From contig NZ_CDBJ01000079.1 of the NCBI RefSeq assembly GCF_000820045.1, positions 62,001 to 126,000 on the forward strand: a stretch of 64,000 nt of DNA. Reading direction: 5' to 3'. The notes below the pieces were generated by a model. That model made no database searches. It was not told the DNA's origin and worked only from the letters and a program-made list of their open reading frames with translations. This document shows, in pieces, positions 31,353 through 40,116 of the stretch. Source of the stretch: Aeromonas rivuli. GTDB lineage: Bacteria > Pseudomonadota > Gammaproteobacteria > Enterobacterales > Aeromonadaceae. Numbering within the stretch: position 1 is the stretch's first letter; each line of letters begins with the position of its first letter. A program made the translations under genes and the position numbers.

Positions 31353-32165
31353 TCAATAGAGCTGGCGGCGCATGCCGGTGCCCTCGAGGATCTTGGCGCT
31401 GATCTCCTCCACCGAGTGGGCGCTGGTATCGAGGAAGCGGATCGCCTCCTGGCGATAGAGGCGCTCGACGCTCGCCAGCTCCTGCTGGCACTGCTCCAGG
31501 GAGGAGTAACGACTGTTGGCCCGGCGCTGGTTGCGGATCTCATGGAGCCTGTCCGGGGTGATGGTCAGCCCGAACAACTTGTGGCGATTGGCTTTGAGGG
31601 CGGCGGGCAGCTCCAGGGCCTGCATGTCCTGTTCGATGAAGGGGTAGTTGGCGGCACGCACGCCAAATTGCAGCGCCAGATAGAGGCTGGTCGGTGTCTT
31701 GCCGCAACGGGAGACGCCGATGAGGATGATGTCCGCCTCGTCATACTCCTTGGTGGTGATGCCATCGTCGTTCGCCAGGGCAAAGTTGACCGCCTCGATG
31801 CGGTCGTCATAGAGCTTGCGGTTCTCCATGCCGTGGGTGCGATGCAGACGCGGGGTGGCCTTGATGCCAAGCTCTTGCTCCAGGGGACTGACGAAGGTAT
31901 TGAGAAAGTCATGGCTGCTGGCGTGGGCTTTGAGCACCTCTTCACGCACCTGCGGGTCGACGATGGTGTGGAACAGTATGGGGCGAACCCCGGTTTGGCG
32001 GAACTGCTCGTCGATGCGCATGCGGACCAGACGCGCCTTCTCCAGGGTCTCCACGAAAGGGATGGTGACCTGCTCGAAGATCATGGGAAATTGGCTGAGT
32101 ACCGCGTGGCCAAACACCTCGGCGGTGATGGCAGTGCCATCTGAAACATAAAAAACGGTGTGCAC
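31353..32165 (-). CDS. ppsR: PEP synthetase regulatory protein PpsR (kinase/pyrophosphorylase)
   Basis: Bifunctional enzyme that inactivates PpsA by ADP-dependent phosphorylation and reactivates it by Pi-dependent dephosphorylation. 270 residues (E. coli 277): N-terminal [15 protein letters not shown]-loop GVSRCGKT (150-157), then [19 protein letters not shown] and KLFGLTI. The start is GTG with GGGAG upstream; the frame stays open beyond it without similarity. Divergent from its target gene ppsA. Confidence 0.96.
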   Translation of the reverse strand: MHTVFYVSDGTAITAEVFGHAVLSQFPMIFEQVTIPFVETLEKARLVRMRIDEQFRQTGVRPILFHTIVDPQVREEVLKAHASSHDFLNTFVSPLEQELGIKATPRLHRTHGMENRKLYDDRIEAVNFALANDDGITTKEYDEADIILIGVSRCGKTPTSLYLALQFGVRAANYPFIEQDMQALELPAALKANRHKLFGLTITPDRLHEIRNQRRANSRYSSLEQCQQELASVERLYRQEAIRFLDTSAHSVEEISAKILEGTGMRRQLY

Positions 32166-32266
32166 TGGCCGCTCCCTTTTTACTTGCTGCGAAGAAAGTA
32201 TCTCTCGATACCAAACGACTATTGTCAACCGATCTGCCGTTTCCAAGTTGTGAACTCGGTTGCAAA

Positions 32267-32280
32267 CCTGAATCGTTACC
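32267..32280 (+). promoter_or_regulatory. Cra (FruR)-like site upstream of ppsA
   Basis: CCTGAATCGTTACC agrees with the Cra pattern (core TGAAWCS-N-T) at 12 of 14 positions. It lies about 18 bases upstream of a TAGAAT (32298-32303) that could be the ppsA -10, close to where an activator would sit. E. coli ppsA is Cra-activated. Confidence 0.4.
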
Positions 32281-32297
32281 TTTTTGTGTTCGCATTG

Positions 32298-32303
32298 TAG
32301 AAT
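32298..32303 (+). promoter_or_regulatory. candidate -10 box for ppsA
   Basis: TAGAAT, 161 bases before the annotated ppsA start; no good -35, as expected for an activator-dependent promoter. If used, the transcript would start around 32310 and carry a leader of about 150 bases. Confidence 0.35.
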
Positions 32304-32321
32304 GTCTGTGTCATTCGGCCT

Positions 32322-32350
32322 ATCCCCAAATCTTGCGTGGGGATTTTTTT
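32322..32350 (+). terminator. terminator-like hairpin in the ppsA leader
   Basis: ATCCCC (32322-32327) and GGGGAT (32339-32344), then six or more T. It is directional on the plus strand and lies upstream of ppsA with no gene before it on that strand, so it may act as an attenuator. Confidence 0.5.
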
Positions 32351-32360
32351 GACCGGGAGA

Positions 32361-32374
32361 AGAAAACGTTTTCT
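32361..32374. promoter_or_regulatory. 14-bp perfect palindrome in the ppsA leader
   Basis: AGAAAACGTTTTCT, a perfect palindrome with the central CG and AAACGTTT core shared by operators of the LacI/PurR/Cra family. It does not exactly fit the PurR or Cra consensus. It lies about 90 bases before ppsA. Confidence 0.4.
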
Positions 32375-32463
32375 CGGCGGGCGGCGACAGCACAAACTAA
32401 CAAAAAAAGCACACAACAAGGCACAGATGGTGCACCGGCACCCTGGCCCACCAACCTGGAGAC

Positions 32464-34842
32464 ATGCAAATGCAACAGTACGTACTTTGGTACGAACAAC
32501 TCGGAATGCAAGATGTAGAACGAGTCGGCGGCAAGAATGCATCCCTTGGCGAGATGATCAGCAACCTGTCTGGTGCCGGTGTGTCCGTGCCGGGTGGATT
32601 TGCTACCACGGCGTTTGCTTTTAATGAGTTTCTGGAGCGCAGCGGGCTCAATGATCAGATCCATGACTTGCTCGACCGCCTGAATGTGGATGACATCGCG
32701 GCCCTCGGCGCCGCCGGTAACCAGATCCGTCAATGGGTGATCGATGCCCCCTTCCAGCCGGAGCTGGAAGAAGCCATCCGCAGCGCCTATGACAAGCTCA
32801 GTGCCGGGCTGGAGGCCTCCTTTGCGGTGCGCTCCTCCGCCACCGCCGAAGACATGCCGGATGCTTCCTTCGCGGGCCAGCAGGAGACCTTCCTCAACGT
32901 GCGCGGCATCGATGCCGTCATGACCGCCGTCAAGCATGTGTTTGCCTCCCTGTTCAACGATCGCGCCATCTCCTACCGGGTGCACCAGGGCTATGACCAC
33001 AAGGGTGTGGCCCTCTCCGCCGGCATCCAGCGCATGGTGCGCTCGGACTTGGCCGCCTCCGGTGTCATGTTCACCCTGGATACCGAATCGGGTTTCAACG
33101 ATGTGGTCTTCATCACCGGTAGCCAGGGGTTGGGGGAGATGGTGGTGCAGGGTGCGGTCAATCCGGACGAGTTCTATGTCCATAAGCCAACCCTGAAAGC
33201 GGGTCGCCCCGCCGTGGTGCGCAAGACCTTGGGATCCAAGCTGCTCAAGATGACCTACTCCAGCGATGCGGGTCATGGCCGTCAGGTCAAGATTGAAGAT
33301 ACCCAGGAGGCGGAGCGCAACCAGTTCTGCATCAACAATGACGAGGTGATGGAGCTGGCCAAGCAGGCGCTCATCATCGAGCAACACTATGGCCGTCCCA
33401 TGGACATCGAGTGGGCCAAAGATGGTCAGGATGGCAGGCTCTACATCGTCCAGGCTCGTCCCGAGACGGTACGCAGTCGCCAGGAGGCCAACACCCTCGA
33501 ACGTTTTGCCCTCAAGCAAGCGGGCAAGGTGTTGATCGAAGGGCGTGCCATCGGTCACAAGATAGGGGCGGGCCCGGCCCGGGTCATCAGCTCCATCAGC
33601 CAGATGGACGAAGTGCAACCCGGTGACGTGCTGGTCACCGACATGACGGATCCGGACTGGGAGCCCATCATGAAGCGGGCCTCGGCCATCGTCACCAACC
33701 GCGGTGGCCGCACCTGCCACGCCGCCATCATCGCCCGCGAGCTGGGTATCCCCGCGGTGGTCGGCTGTGGCGATGCCACGGATCACATTGCGCCGGGCCA
33801 GCTCATAACCGTCTCCTGCGCCGAGGGCGATACCGGCTTCATCTATGATGGCCAGCTCGACTTCGAGGTGGCGGTGACACAAGTGGGCAACATGCCGCGC
33901 CTGCCCATCAAAGTGATGATGAACGTCGGCAACCCGGACAGGGCCTTCGACTTTGCCCAGTTGCCCAACGCCGGTGTGGGTCTGGCGCGACTCGAGTTCA
34001 TCATCAACCGCATGATAGGGGTACACCCCAAGGCCCTGCTGGAATTTGACAAGCAGAGCCCGGCGCTGCAGGCCACCATCACCAAGATGATCGCCGGCTA
34101 CGAGAGCCCCCGCGAGTACTACATCGCCAAATTGACCGAAGGCATCGCCACCCTGGCCGCCGCCTTCTGGCCGGAGCGGGTGATAGTGCGGATGTCGGAC
34201 TTCAAGTCCAACGAGTACGCCAATCTGGTGGGGGGCCGTGGCTACGAGCCCCATGAAGAGAACCCCATGATAGGCTTCCGCGGTGCCTCCCGTTACATCG
34301 CCGACAGCTTCCGTCCCTGTTTCGCCCTCGAATGCGAGGCGATGAAGCGGGTGCGCGATGTGATGGGGCTGACCAACGTCGAGGTGATGATCCCCTTCGT
34401 GCGCACCGTGGGTGAAGCCGAGCAGGTGATCGAGATCCTGGCCGAGAACGGTCTGCGCCGTGGCGAACGGGGCCTGAAAGTCATCATGATGTGTGAACTG
34501 CCCTCCAACGCCCTGTTGGCAGATCAGTTCCTGCAGCACTTCGATGGCTTCTCCATCGGCTCCAACGACATGACCCAGCTCACCCTGGGACTGGACAGGG
34601 ATTCCGGCCTCATCGCCCATCTGTTCGACGAGCGTAATGATGCGGTCAAGGCGCTGCTGGCCATGGCCATCCAGGCCGCCCGCAAGGCGGGCAAGTATGT
34701 CGGCATCTGCGGTCAGGGCCCGTCCGATCACCCGGACTTCGCCGCCTGGCTGGTGGAGCAGGGCATCGACTCGGTGTCGCTCAACCCCGATACGGTCGTC
34801 GATACCTGGCTCTATCTGGCCGAGCAGCACAAGGCCGGCTAA
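32464..34842 (+). CDS. ppsA: phosphoenolpyruvate synthase PpsA
   Basis: Converts pyruvate, ATP and water to PEP, AMP and Pi in gluconeogenesis. 792 residues, the same as E. coli. N-terminal ATP-grasp domain ([31 protein letters not shown]), central phosphohistidine domain with His near 419 ([15 protein letters not shown]), and C-terminal PEP/pyruvate barrel ([33 protein letters not shown]). A second ATG at 32470 fits the GGAG at 32458 better and may be the true start. Divergent from ppsR. Confidence 0.97.
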   Translation: MQMQQYVLWYEQLGMQDVERVGGKNASLGEMISNLSGAGVSVPGGFATTAFAFNEFLERSGLNDQIHDLLDRLNVDDIAALGAAGNQIRQWVIDAPFQPELEEAIRSAYDKLSAGLEASFAVRSSATAEDMPDASFAGQQETFLNVRGIDAVMTAVKHVFASLFNDRAISYRVHQGYDHKGVALSAGIQRMVRSDLAASGVMFTLDTESGFNDVVFITGSQGLGEMVVQGAVNPDEFYVHKPTLKAGRPAVVRKTLGSKLLKMTYSSDAGHGRQVKIEDTQEAERNQFCINNDEVMELAKQALIIEQHYGRPMDIEWAKDGQDGRLYIVQARPETVRSRQEANTLERFALKQAGKVLIEGRAIGHKIGAGPARVISSISQMDEVQPGDVLVTDMTDPDWEPIMKRASAIVTNRGGRTCHAAIIARELGIPAVVGCGDATDHIAPGQLITVSCAEGDTGFIYDGQLDFEVAVTQVGNMPRLPIKVMMNVGNPDRAFDFAQLPNAGVGLARLEFIINRMIGVHPKALLEFDKQSPALQATITKMIAGYESPREYYIAKLTEGIATLAAAFWPERVIVRMSDFKSNEYANLVGGRGYEPHEENPMIGFRGASRYIADSFRPCFALECEAMKRVRDVMGLTNVEVMIPFVRTVGEAEQVIEILAENGLRRGERGLKVIMMCELPSNALLADQFLQHFDGFSIGSNDMTQLTLGLDRDSGLIAHLFDERNDAVKALLAMAIQAARKAGKYVGICGQGPSDHPDFAAWLVEQGIDSVSLNPDTVVDTWLYLAEQHKAG

Positions 34843-34865
34843 GTCAGCCAATCCGCTCTCGATAC

Positions 34866-34892
34866 AACGGCGCCGCAAGGGCGCCGTTTTTT
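34866..34892 (+). terminator. intrinsic terminator after ppsA
   Basis: AACGGCGCC (34866-34874), loop GCAAG, GGCGCCGTT (34880-34888), then more T. Confidence 0.9.
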
Positions 34893-34912
34893 ATGGGTTG
34901 CCAGCCGGATCT

Positions 34913-35993
34913 CTATTCAGGCAAGAGCCCTTGCTGGCGGATAAGCCTGGTCAGGCTCGCCGCTATGCCGTCATGCTCGGCGGCGGTCGGGTGCCAGAGG
35001 CAGCCTGAGTTGTCGGAGCGCATCTGCTCGATCAGCACGGGAGGCTCCCCCAGCAGGGCAAGCTGTTGCTGCAACCGGATCAGGGTCTGGTTCAGCCGGT
35101 CGTGGGGCCAGAGATACTGGCCCATCAGGATGATGGGGGGGCTGTCGTAGCGCTGGCGCAGATCCCGCAGCAGCTCGACATAGCCATCGATCCAGGCCTG
35201 CTGGAAGCTCTCCTGATCCGGCCAGGGTTCGGGGGGTTGCAGCTCGGAGCTGAAGTCATTGGTGCCGAGTTCGACGACGATCAGCACCGGGTGTTGACTC
35301 TCGAAATCCGTGCCCCCCCGATAGACGGCGCCTGCCTTGTCCAGATAATGGGGCAGGGCATGATGGGGCTGGTTGCCGTCCTAGTTGCGCAAGAGTCCGA
35401 GCCCCGAGTAGGAGACCTGGCTATGGGTGGCCCCGAGCAGCGCCGCCGTTTTGGCCGGGAAGGCAAGCCTGGCGTTGGAGCTGTTGAGGTTCTCCTCCCA
35501 ACTGCATTCGCGCTTGTTCGACTCGCTGCCCATGCCGGCGCTGATGGAGTCACCGACAAACAGCAGGTGGGGCTTTTGCTGCCAGAGGCCGCTCACTACT
35601 CCGTCGGTGACCAGGGCGTCCAGGGTCAGCATGGCGTCATAGGTTTCGGTGCGTTTGACCAGCTCGACCTTGACCGAGCGAGGCGTCGGCCACTGCAGCA
35701 GGGGATAGGTGTGCATGCCCTGGCCGGTCTTGATGACGCCTTGCAATTGGTCATCGATCAGCAGATCGAACTGGCTCTGCTGGCCGTCCATGGCGATGGC
35801 GAGCTCCCGCCCCTCGAAGCGAAAGGTGAGCCGGGTCGCCGGCCAGTTGAGCCGCACGTCCTGTTTGACCCAGTCGCGCACGATGCGCCCCTCGTAATTG
35901 AGGCGATGATCCGTGGCTTCGATGCGGGCCGGCCTGTGCCTCGGCGGCCAGCCCCATAGCGGCGAGCAGGAGGAGTCCTTTCACTGTCTTCAT
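34913..35993 (-). pseudogene. broken SGNH/GDSL (CE2-type) esterase
   Basis: Reads as one secreted esterase of about 360 residues with two lesions. The start (35993) gives a clear signal peptide MKTVKGLLLLAAMGLAAEAQA, but the mature sequence (RIEATDHRLNYEGRIVRDWV) continues in another frame, so there is a frameshift near 35920-35935. A TAG at 35381-35383 then interrupts GLGLLRN/DGNQPHH in frame; it probably replaces a Tyr codon. The parts are an N-terminal jelly-roll-like region, SGNH block I FVGDSISAGMG, block III ELGTNDFS, and a C-terminal WHPT with the catalytic His. Family (CE2-like) is inferred from this layout. Everything else is well kept, so the damage looks recent, or could be sequencing error. 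Confidence 0.8.
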
Positions 35994-36222
35994 GCTGATC
36001 CCTGTGCTGTTTCATTGAGTGGGGGCAGGGAAGGCCATGACGCCGGCGCCGATCCCGTGAGCGACAGGAGTCGGTCAGGCATGTGTTCTCATCGCTGCCA
36101 CTTGACGCCCTTGGTATGGGCGCCGAATGAAGATAGATGGTTAACATCGGCACATAAAAGCAGCATCGTCAGGATCTGTGGGGGCCATCAAGATTTTTAT
36201 TCGAAGATTAATAAGTGTCCCC

Positions 36223-36432
36223 TCAGCCCGCTGTCCCATCAGGGCCAGGCCATTCGTGAGGAAGGAATGCGGGGCAGCCGAGCAGGATCCACCAGAGGAA
36301 GTAGCAGATCACGACGCCTGCCCAGAGCCAAGCCAAATAGCGACAAGTGAGCACCATGCCGAGCATGCTCACCGCCAGTGCGACCTGGAAAGCGATCAGC
36401 CCAAACATAAAGGGCGCCATGCTATCCATCAT
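36223..36432 (-). CDS. small inner-membrane protein, function unknown
   Basis: 69 residues from ATG at 36432 (ATG at 36429 also possible), with two membrane segments (about 6-27 and 30-50: LIAFQVALAVSMLGMVL, YLAWLWAGVVICYFLWWILL). Not recognised. GTGAGG lies before the start and overlaps the end of the upstream hydrolase gene, which stops 5 bases earlier, so the two are probably co-transcribed. Confidence 0.6.
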   Translation of the reverse strand: MMDSMAPFMFGLIAFQVALAVSMLGMVLTCRYLAWLWAGVVICYFLWWILLGCPAFLPHEWPGPDGTAG

Positions 36433-36437
36433 GGCGC

Positions 36438-36977
36438 CTACCTCACCAGGGACAAGATCTGGCGAAAAGCCGGATGGCGGCAATCCCCCAGCAGCTCATA
36501 GAGACACATCTCCACCGAGCCGAGCTCGGCCCCCCGTGCGGCCAGCTTGGTGATCGCCAGCTCCCGATTGGCGGCGAGGCGAGATGAAACCGCATCGACG
36601 ACGAGGGTGGCAGCCAGCCCGGCTTCCAGCAGCCCCAGCACCGTCTGGTAGACGCAAATATGTGCCTCAATGCCGCACACCAACCAGTGGTTCACCCCGG
36701 TTTCGCTGATGGCCGCCGCCACCTGCGGCTCCCCCAGGGCGCCGAAGCTGAACTTGGGCAGCACCTGTGCCCCGGCTTGCAGCGGCTGCAGCTCGGGCAC
36801 CGTGGCCCCGAGCTTGTCCGGATTTTGCTCCAGCCAGACAACCGGCAAGCCCAGCGCCCGGGCGCCTTGCACCAGCCGGGCGGTATTGGCGATCAGGGGA
36901 GCACTCCCCTCAACCAGTCGTGCCAGCTTGCCCTGAATATCGACGACCAACAGGCCGGTGTGATTGCGACTCAGCAT
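36438..36977 (-). CDS. isochorismatase-family cysteine hydrolase
   Basis: 179 residues of the isochorismatase-like hydrolase superfamily. The Asp-Lys-Cys triad is visible: Asp13 (LLVVDIQGKL), Lys74 (LPKFSFGA) and Cys107 (GIEAHICVYQTVLGL). Closest in shape to the YcaC-type hydrolases of unknown natural substrate; the substrate cannot be deduced here. ATG preceded by AGGAGACAG. No signal peptide. Confidence 0.85.
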   Translation of the reverse strand: MLSRNHTGLLVVDIQGKLARLVEGSAPLIANTARLVQGARALGLPVVWLEQNPDKLGATVPELQPLQAGAQVLPKFSFGALGEPQVAAAISETGVNHWLVCGIEAHICVYQTVLGLLEAGLAATLVVDAVSSRLAANRELAITKLAARGAELGSVEMCLYELLGDCRHPAFRQILSLVR

Positions 36978-37249
36978 ACTGTCTCCTTGATAAATAGCGG
37001 ATGGGAAGCAATACCATCATGCGACCCGTTGCCTTGTACATCTAGAAACATATCTTGCGCTGACGCCCATGGCCGGTGGGGTTAACATCCACGCCATCTT
37101 GAGGTCGGATCCGGACCTGTCACCGGCGAGCGCAGCCTTTCTACCCCGCCCTTGCCAAACGACTGCCGAGCCCCTGCCAGAGGGGGCATCCGCAGGACAT
37201 GATCCTGTGTTCGCCGTTGACCGCTATTTCATTAACGAGGGGGATCACC

Positions 37250-37447
37250 ATGAAGAAAATCATCCTGTTTATGTCGCTCACCAGCCTGCTGGCCGGATGT
37301 TCCACCGCCACAGAGCGCATGGCCAATTGCCAGGCGCAGGGGATCAGCAAGGATGCCTGCTACATCGCGGAGCAAAATCGCCAGACTGCCATCCTCGGCG
37401 CCGCCGAGAAGCAGGCGATGGAGAATGCCAGCAAGGCGGTCAAGTAA
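37250..37447 (+). CDS. small lipoprotein, function unknown
   Basis: 65 residues: MKKIILFMSLTSLLAGC is a clear lipoprotein signal (Cys17), followed by a short mature part rich in Gln and Ala with two further Cys (NCQAQ, DACYIAEQ). GAGGGGG precedes the ATG. Resembles the many small Aeromonas-type lipoproteins but no family is recognised. Monocistronic, with its own terminator. Confidence 0.75.
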   Translation: MKKIILFMSLTSLLAGCSTATERMANCQAQGISKDACYIAEQNRQTAILGAAEKQAMENASKAVK

Positions 37448-37480
37448 GGCGTTGTCGGTTCAATCCGTCGGTGCATTCCC

Positions 37481-37514
37481 AAAGCCCTGGTGTCGATGAC
37501 GCCGGGGCTTTTTG
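37481..37514 (+). terminator. intrinsic terminator after the small lipoprotein
   Basis: AAAGCCCTGGTGTC (37481-37494) pairs, with G-T pairs, with GACGCCGGGGCTTT (37498-37511), followed by T. Confidence 0.7.
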
Positions 37515-37550
37515 CTATGGAGGGCATGGCGCCCGCACGGTCGGACTGCG

Positions 37551-37922
37551 CTACTCGTCGCCCAGATAGGTGACCGCCTCGATATTGTTGCCATCGGGGT
37601 CGAGCAGAAAGGCGGCGTAATAGTTGGGGGCATAGTGGGGGCGCAGCCCTGGCTGCCCATTGCAGCGAAAACCCGCCTCGATACCGGCCTGATGGAAGGC
37701 ATCCACCTCGGCGGGGTGTCTGGCGCGAAAGGCTATGTGGCCGGGGGTGCTCTGCTCGCCGCCTTCTATCAGAAAGCTCACCTTGTCTTGCTCAATCTGG
37801 CCAAACCCCGCAGCTTGCTCATCCGCCCACTTGAGCTCTATCTGCAGGGGAGTGAAGACAGCTTCATAGAAGCGCCGGCATGCCTGAAATCTGACGGTCT
37901 TGATTTCAACGTGATCGAACAC
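37551..37922 (-). CDS. VOC (glyoxalase/bleomycin-resistance) superfamily protein
   Basis: 123 residues from GTG at 37922, chosen because AGGAG lies just upstream and MFDHVEIKT is the usual VOC start; an upstream in-frame ATG at 37952 is possible. The two beta-alpha-beta-beta-beta halves are visible: DHVEIKTVRFQACRRFYEAVF and the C-terminal YYAAFLLDPDGNNIEAV with the metal-site Glu. Substrate unknown. It converges with the small lipoprotein gene. Confidence 0.82.
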   Translation of the reverse strand: MFDHVEIKTVRFQACRRFYEAVFTPLQIELKWADEQAAGFGQIEQDKVSFLIEGGEQSTPGHIAFRARHPAEVDAFHQAGIEAGFRCNGQPGLRPHYAPNYYAAFLLDPDGNNIEAVTYLGDE

Positions 37923-38184
37923 AGCCACTCCTGTTGCTGACTGGGCGGGCAAGACGCTACCGCCCCTGAATAATGCCTGCGCTCACAGGCCCGCTCTTGG
38001 GTACCCGGTAGAAAAAGGGCACCAAATGACCATCCTATGCCGGATGAGGCCGGGATGGCGAGATCCTGCTCATCATTATTGTGTGGCTTATCAAAGATTT
38101 TCGCGCGAGGAGCGGTGACGGACCGCGGCTCGGCATCTGCACTGGTGCTCGCCATCTTTGCGCAAGCTCAGCCGATTTTGTCGC

Positions 38185-38213
38185 TTGGCGAAGGGAGGAG
38201 GCTCTGTTATGGT
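38185..38213 (+). promoter_or_regulatory. candidate promoter of the MetQ-like gene
   Basis: TTGGCG (38185-38190), 17-base spacer, then TATGGT (38208-38213) preceded by TGT, so an extended -10. Predicted start about 38220. Confidence 0.5.
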
Positions 38214-38223
38214 GATCTTAATT

Positions 38224-38247
38224 AGCCATTTGGATGGCTAGATGGTT
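38224..38247 (+). promoter_or_regulatory. three contiguous MetJ-box-like octamers
   Basis: AGCCATTT, GGATGGCT and AGATGGTT lie end to end; each agrees with the MetJ box AGACGTCT at 5 of 8 positions. The first two also form an inverted repeat. MetJ binds arrays of contiguous boxes, and these lie just past the predicted start site, a repressing position. Confidence 0.4.
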
Positions 38248-38320
38248 GTTGTGAGGCTGCCTGCAGTGGCAATCCCCGCGGCCAGGCCACCGTTTTGACC
38301 ATGTTGACAGGGAGTTTCTT

Positions 38321-39157
38321 ATGCAGCGTCGTTCCTTCTTCACATTTTCCGCCTTTGCCCTGCTGGCCGCCAGCAGCGCCTTTTCTGCCACTGCCGCCGA
38401 TGCGACGGCTCCCGTCAAGCAAGAGATAGTGATTGGCACCACGGTCGGGGATTTTGCCGACATGGTGACCGACTCCATCAAGCCGCAGCTGGAAGCCAAA
38501 GGCTACACAGTGAAACTGGTGGAGTTCACCGATTATGTGAGCCCGAATATCGCCCTGGCCGATGGCTCCCTCGATGTGAACTGCTTCCAGCACAGGCCCT
38601 ATCTGGAGAGCTTTGCCAAGGACAGGGGCCTGTCGCTGACCCCGATAACCCAGGTGCCGACCGGCCCCATGGGTCTCTATTCAGGCAAGATCAAGACACT
38701 ATCGGCGCTGAAAGAGGGGAGCACAGTGGCGCTGCCCAACGATCCCAGCAACCAGGCGCGGGCGCTGTTGATGTTGCAGGACATGGGCTGGCTCACCCTC
38801 AAAGAGGGCATCAACCCGCTCAAGGCGAGCGAGTTCGACGTGGTGAAGAATCCGCACGACATCAAGTTGGTGCTGCTGGAGGCGGCCCAGCTGCCCCGCT
38901 CGCGGGAAGATGTGGACTTCACGGTGATCAATGGCAACTATGCGGCGTCGAGCGGAATCCCTTTTAGCGAGGGGCTCTTCCTCGAGCGCAGCTATGACTT
39001 CATCAACTGGGTGGTGGTCAAGCGCGGCGATGCCGACACCCCGTTCGCCAAGGATGTGGCTGCCGCCTACAACTCCCCCGCGTTCAAGGCCTATGCCGCC
39101 AAGCGTTTCGCTGGCTACAAATACCCCGAAGGCTGGCAGGGGCAGAACAAGGGGTGA
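38321..39157 (+). CDS. MetQ/NlpA-family methionine-type substrate-binding protein (orphan)
   Basis: Periplasmic binding protein of the MetQ/NlpA family, 278 residues. Signal peptide (about 1-26, MQRRSFFTFSAFALLAASSAF...) without a lipobox cysteine, then family motifs IVIGTTVGDFADM, VEFTDYVSPNIALADGSLDVNCFQHRPYLE, TGPMGLYSGKIK, ALPNDPSNQARALLML. No metN or metI is adjacent, so it must use a transporter encoded elsewhere. The MetJ-like boxes upstream suggest methionine, but D/L-methionine or another amino acid or peptide is possible. Confidence 0.88.
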   Translation: MQRRSFFTFSAFALLAASSAFSATAADATAPVKQEIVIGTTVGDFADMVTDSIKPQLEAKGYTVKLVEFTDYVSPNIALADGSLDVNCFQHRPYLESFAKDRGLSLTPITQVPTGPMGLYSGKIKTLSALKEGSTVALPNDPSNQARALLMLQDMGWLTLKEGINPLKASEFDVVKNPHDIKLVLLEAAQLPRSREDVDFTVINGNYAASSGIPFSEGLFLERSYDFINWVVVKRGDADTPFAKDVAAAYNSPAFKAYAAKRFAGYKYPEGWQGQNKG

Positions 39158-39185
39158 GCCGACCCCCCATGACGGCTGGTTTGAT

Positions 39186-39219
39186 ATGAGCACGGGCACC
39201 CAGGGGTGCCCGTGCTCAT
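39186..39219. terminator. 34-bp perfect inverted repeat after the MetQ-like gene
   Basis: ATGAGCACGGGCACCC (39186-39201) with GGGTGCCCGTGCTCAT (39204-39219). Very stable stem, but no T-run on either side. Likely terminates the two converging genes, possibly with Rho or as a transcript end stabiliser. Confidence 0.6.
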
Positions 39220-39255
39220 ATTCGCCGCAGTGTGGGCCGCCGATGGCGACGGGCA

Positions 39256-39356
39256 ATCAGTGGTGGCGTAGCCACCCGCAGACGGTGCGGCAAACAGCGT
39301 GTCAGGTTGCCGAGCAGAGTGCTCGTCAACCCATGCAGGGTGAGGTCTGTGACAGG
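39256..39356. repeat. degenerate duplicate of the PAP2 gene 3' end
   Basis: Imperfect direct repeat of 39393-39505, the last part of the neighbouring phosphatase gene. The first 21 bases (starting ATCAGTGGTGGCG) are identical; both copies end in GTGACAGG. In this copy the reading frame is broken. Confidence 0.65.
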
Positions 39357-39393
39357 GCATGCGCCGCGCCCTGGTGCAGCATCTGGAGAGGGA

Positions 39394-40116
39394 TCAGTGG
39401 TGGCGTAGCCACCAGCGGGCGGCAAACAGGGCGGTCAGGCTGCCGAGCAGGGCGCTGGCCAGCACATCCAGGGGCCAGTGCATGCCGATCAGGGTGCGTG
39501 ACAGGCCGATGGCGAGGGCCCACAGCGGCAGCAGCCAGACTCCGCGGGGCGCGCGGGCCAGCCAGATCAGACCGAAGAACTGGGCGAGGCTCATGGCGGC
39601 GATGCTGTGCCCGGAGGGGAAGGCGTAATTCACCTCCGCCTGCCAGTGGTTGCCGAGCCACTGGGGCAGGGCCAGCAGCTGGCTCGCCGCATGCACTTGT
39701 TCGCTGCGCACCTCGACCTGGCTGGCGTAGAACTGCTCGATGGCGGGGATCAGCTGCTGGCTCTCCAGCCAGAGCAGATAGGGGCGCGGCTCCTGGGTCA
39801 GGTGCTTGATCAGGCTCTTGATGACCCAGTCGCCAGCGAGCACGGCAAAGAGGGCGCCACTCAAGGCCAGCAGGGCGGGCAGGCTCAGGGCCAGCTTGTA
39901 GCGGGTCAGTAGCAGCAGGGCCAGGATACTGATGGCGAGGCCGGGAATATCCACCATACGGGTGAGGGCGTAGGGCCACCACAACCACTCCGATTGCAGG
40001 GCATTGACCCTAAAAGGCTGCCAGGGCAGGCAGACCAGCAGCACCAGCGGCAGGATCAGGGCGGCACTGAATGCAAGCGCCTGGCTGCGCGGCAGTGAAG
40101 AGGAGTGCGTCGACAT
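39394..40116 (-). CDS. PAP2-family phosphatase, PgpB-like
   Basis: Membrane lipid phosphatase of the PAP2 superfamily, 240 residues with about six membrane segments. The three PAP2 motifs are intact: K104..R111-P112 (KHLTQEPRP), PSGH (167-170), and SRTLIGMHWPLD (206-217, catalytic His213). PgpB-type enzymes dephosphorylate phosphatidylglycerol phosphate and undecaprenyl pyrophosphate; which applies here is not decidable. Its 3' end is partly duplicated just downstream. Confidence 0.85.
   Translation of the reverse strand: MSTHSSSLPRSQALAFSAALILPLVLLVCLPWQPFRVNALQSEWLWWPYALTRMVDIPGLAISILALLLLTRYKLALSLPALLALSGALFAVLAGDWVIKSLIKHLTQEPRPYLLWLESQQLIPAIEQFYASQVEVRSEQVHAASQLLALPQWLGNHWQAEVNYAFPSGHSIAAMSLAQFFGLIWLARAPRGVWLLPLWALAIGLSRTLIGMHWPLDVLASALLGSLTALFAARWWLRHH

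Larger units (their letters stand above)
37923..38320. other. intergenic region upstream of the MetQ-like gene
   Basis: About 400 bases with no supportable gene. It includes the promoter and MetJ-like boxes listed separately at its right end; the rest shows no structure I can name. Confidence 0.6.

Noticed and set aside
32320-34878. Very long open frame on the minus strand (about 850 codons) opposite ppsA
   Set aside because: It is the mirror of the ppsA coding sequence in GC-rich DNA; the product has no recognisable domain and is His/Gly/Asp rich, as such shadows are.
35066-35959. 297-codon plus-strand open frame across the broken esterase
   Set aside because: The minus strand carries signal peptide and SGNH motifs, even though interrupted; the plus-strand product resembles nothing.
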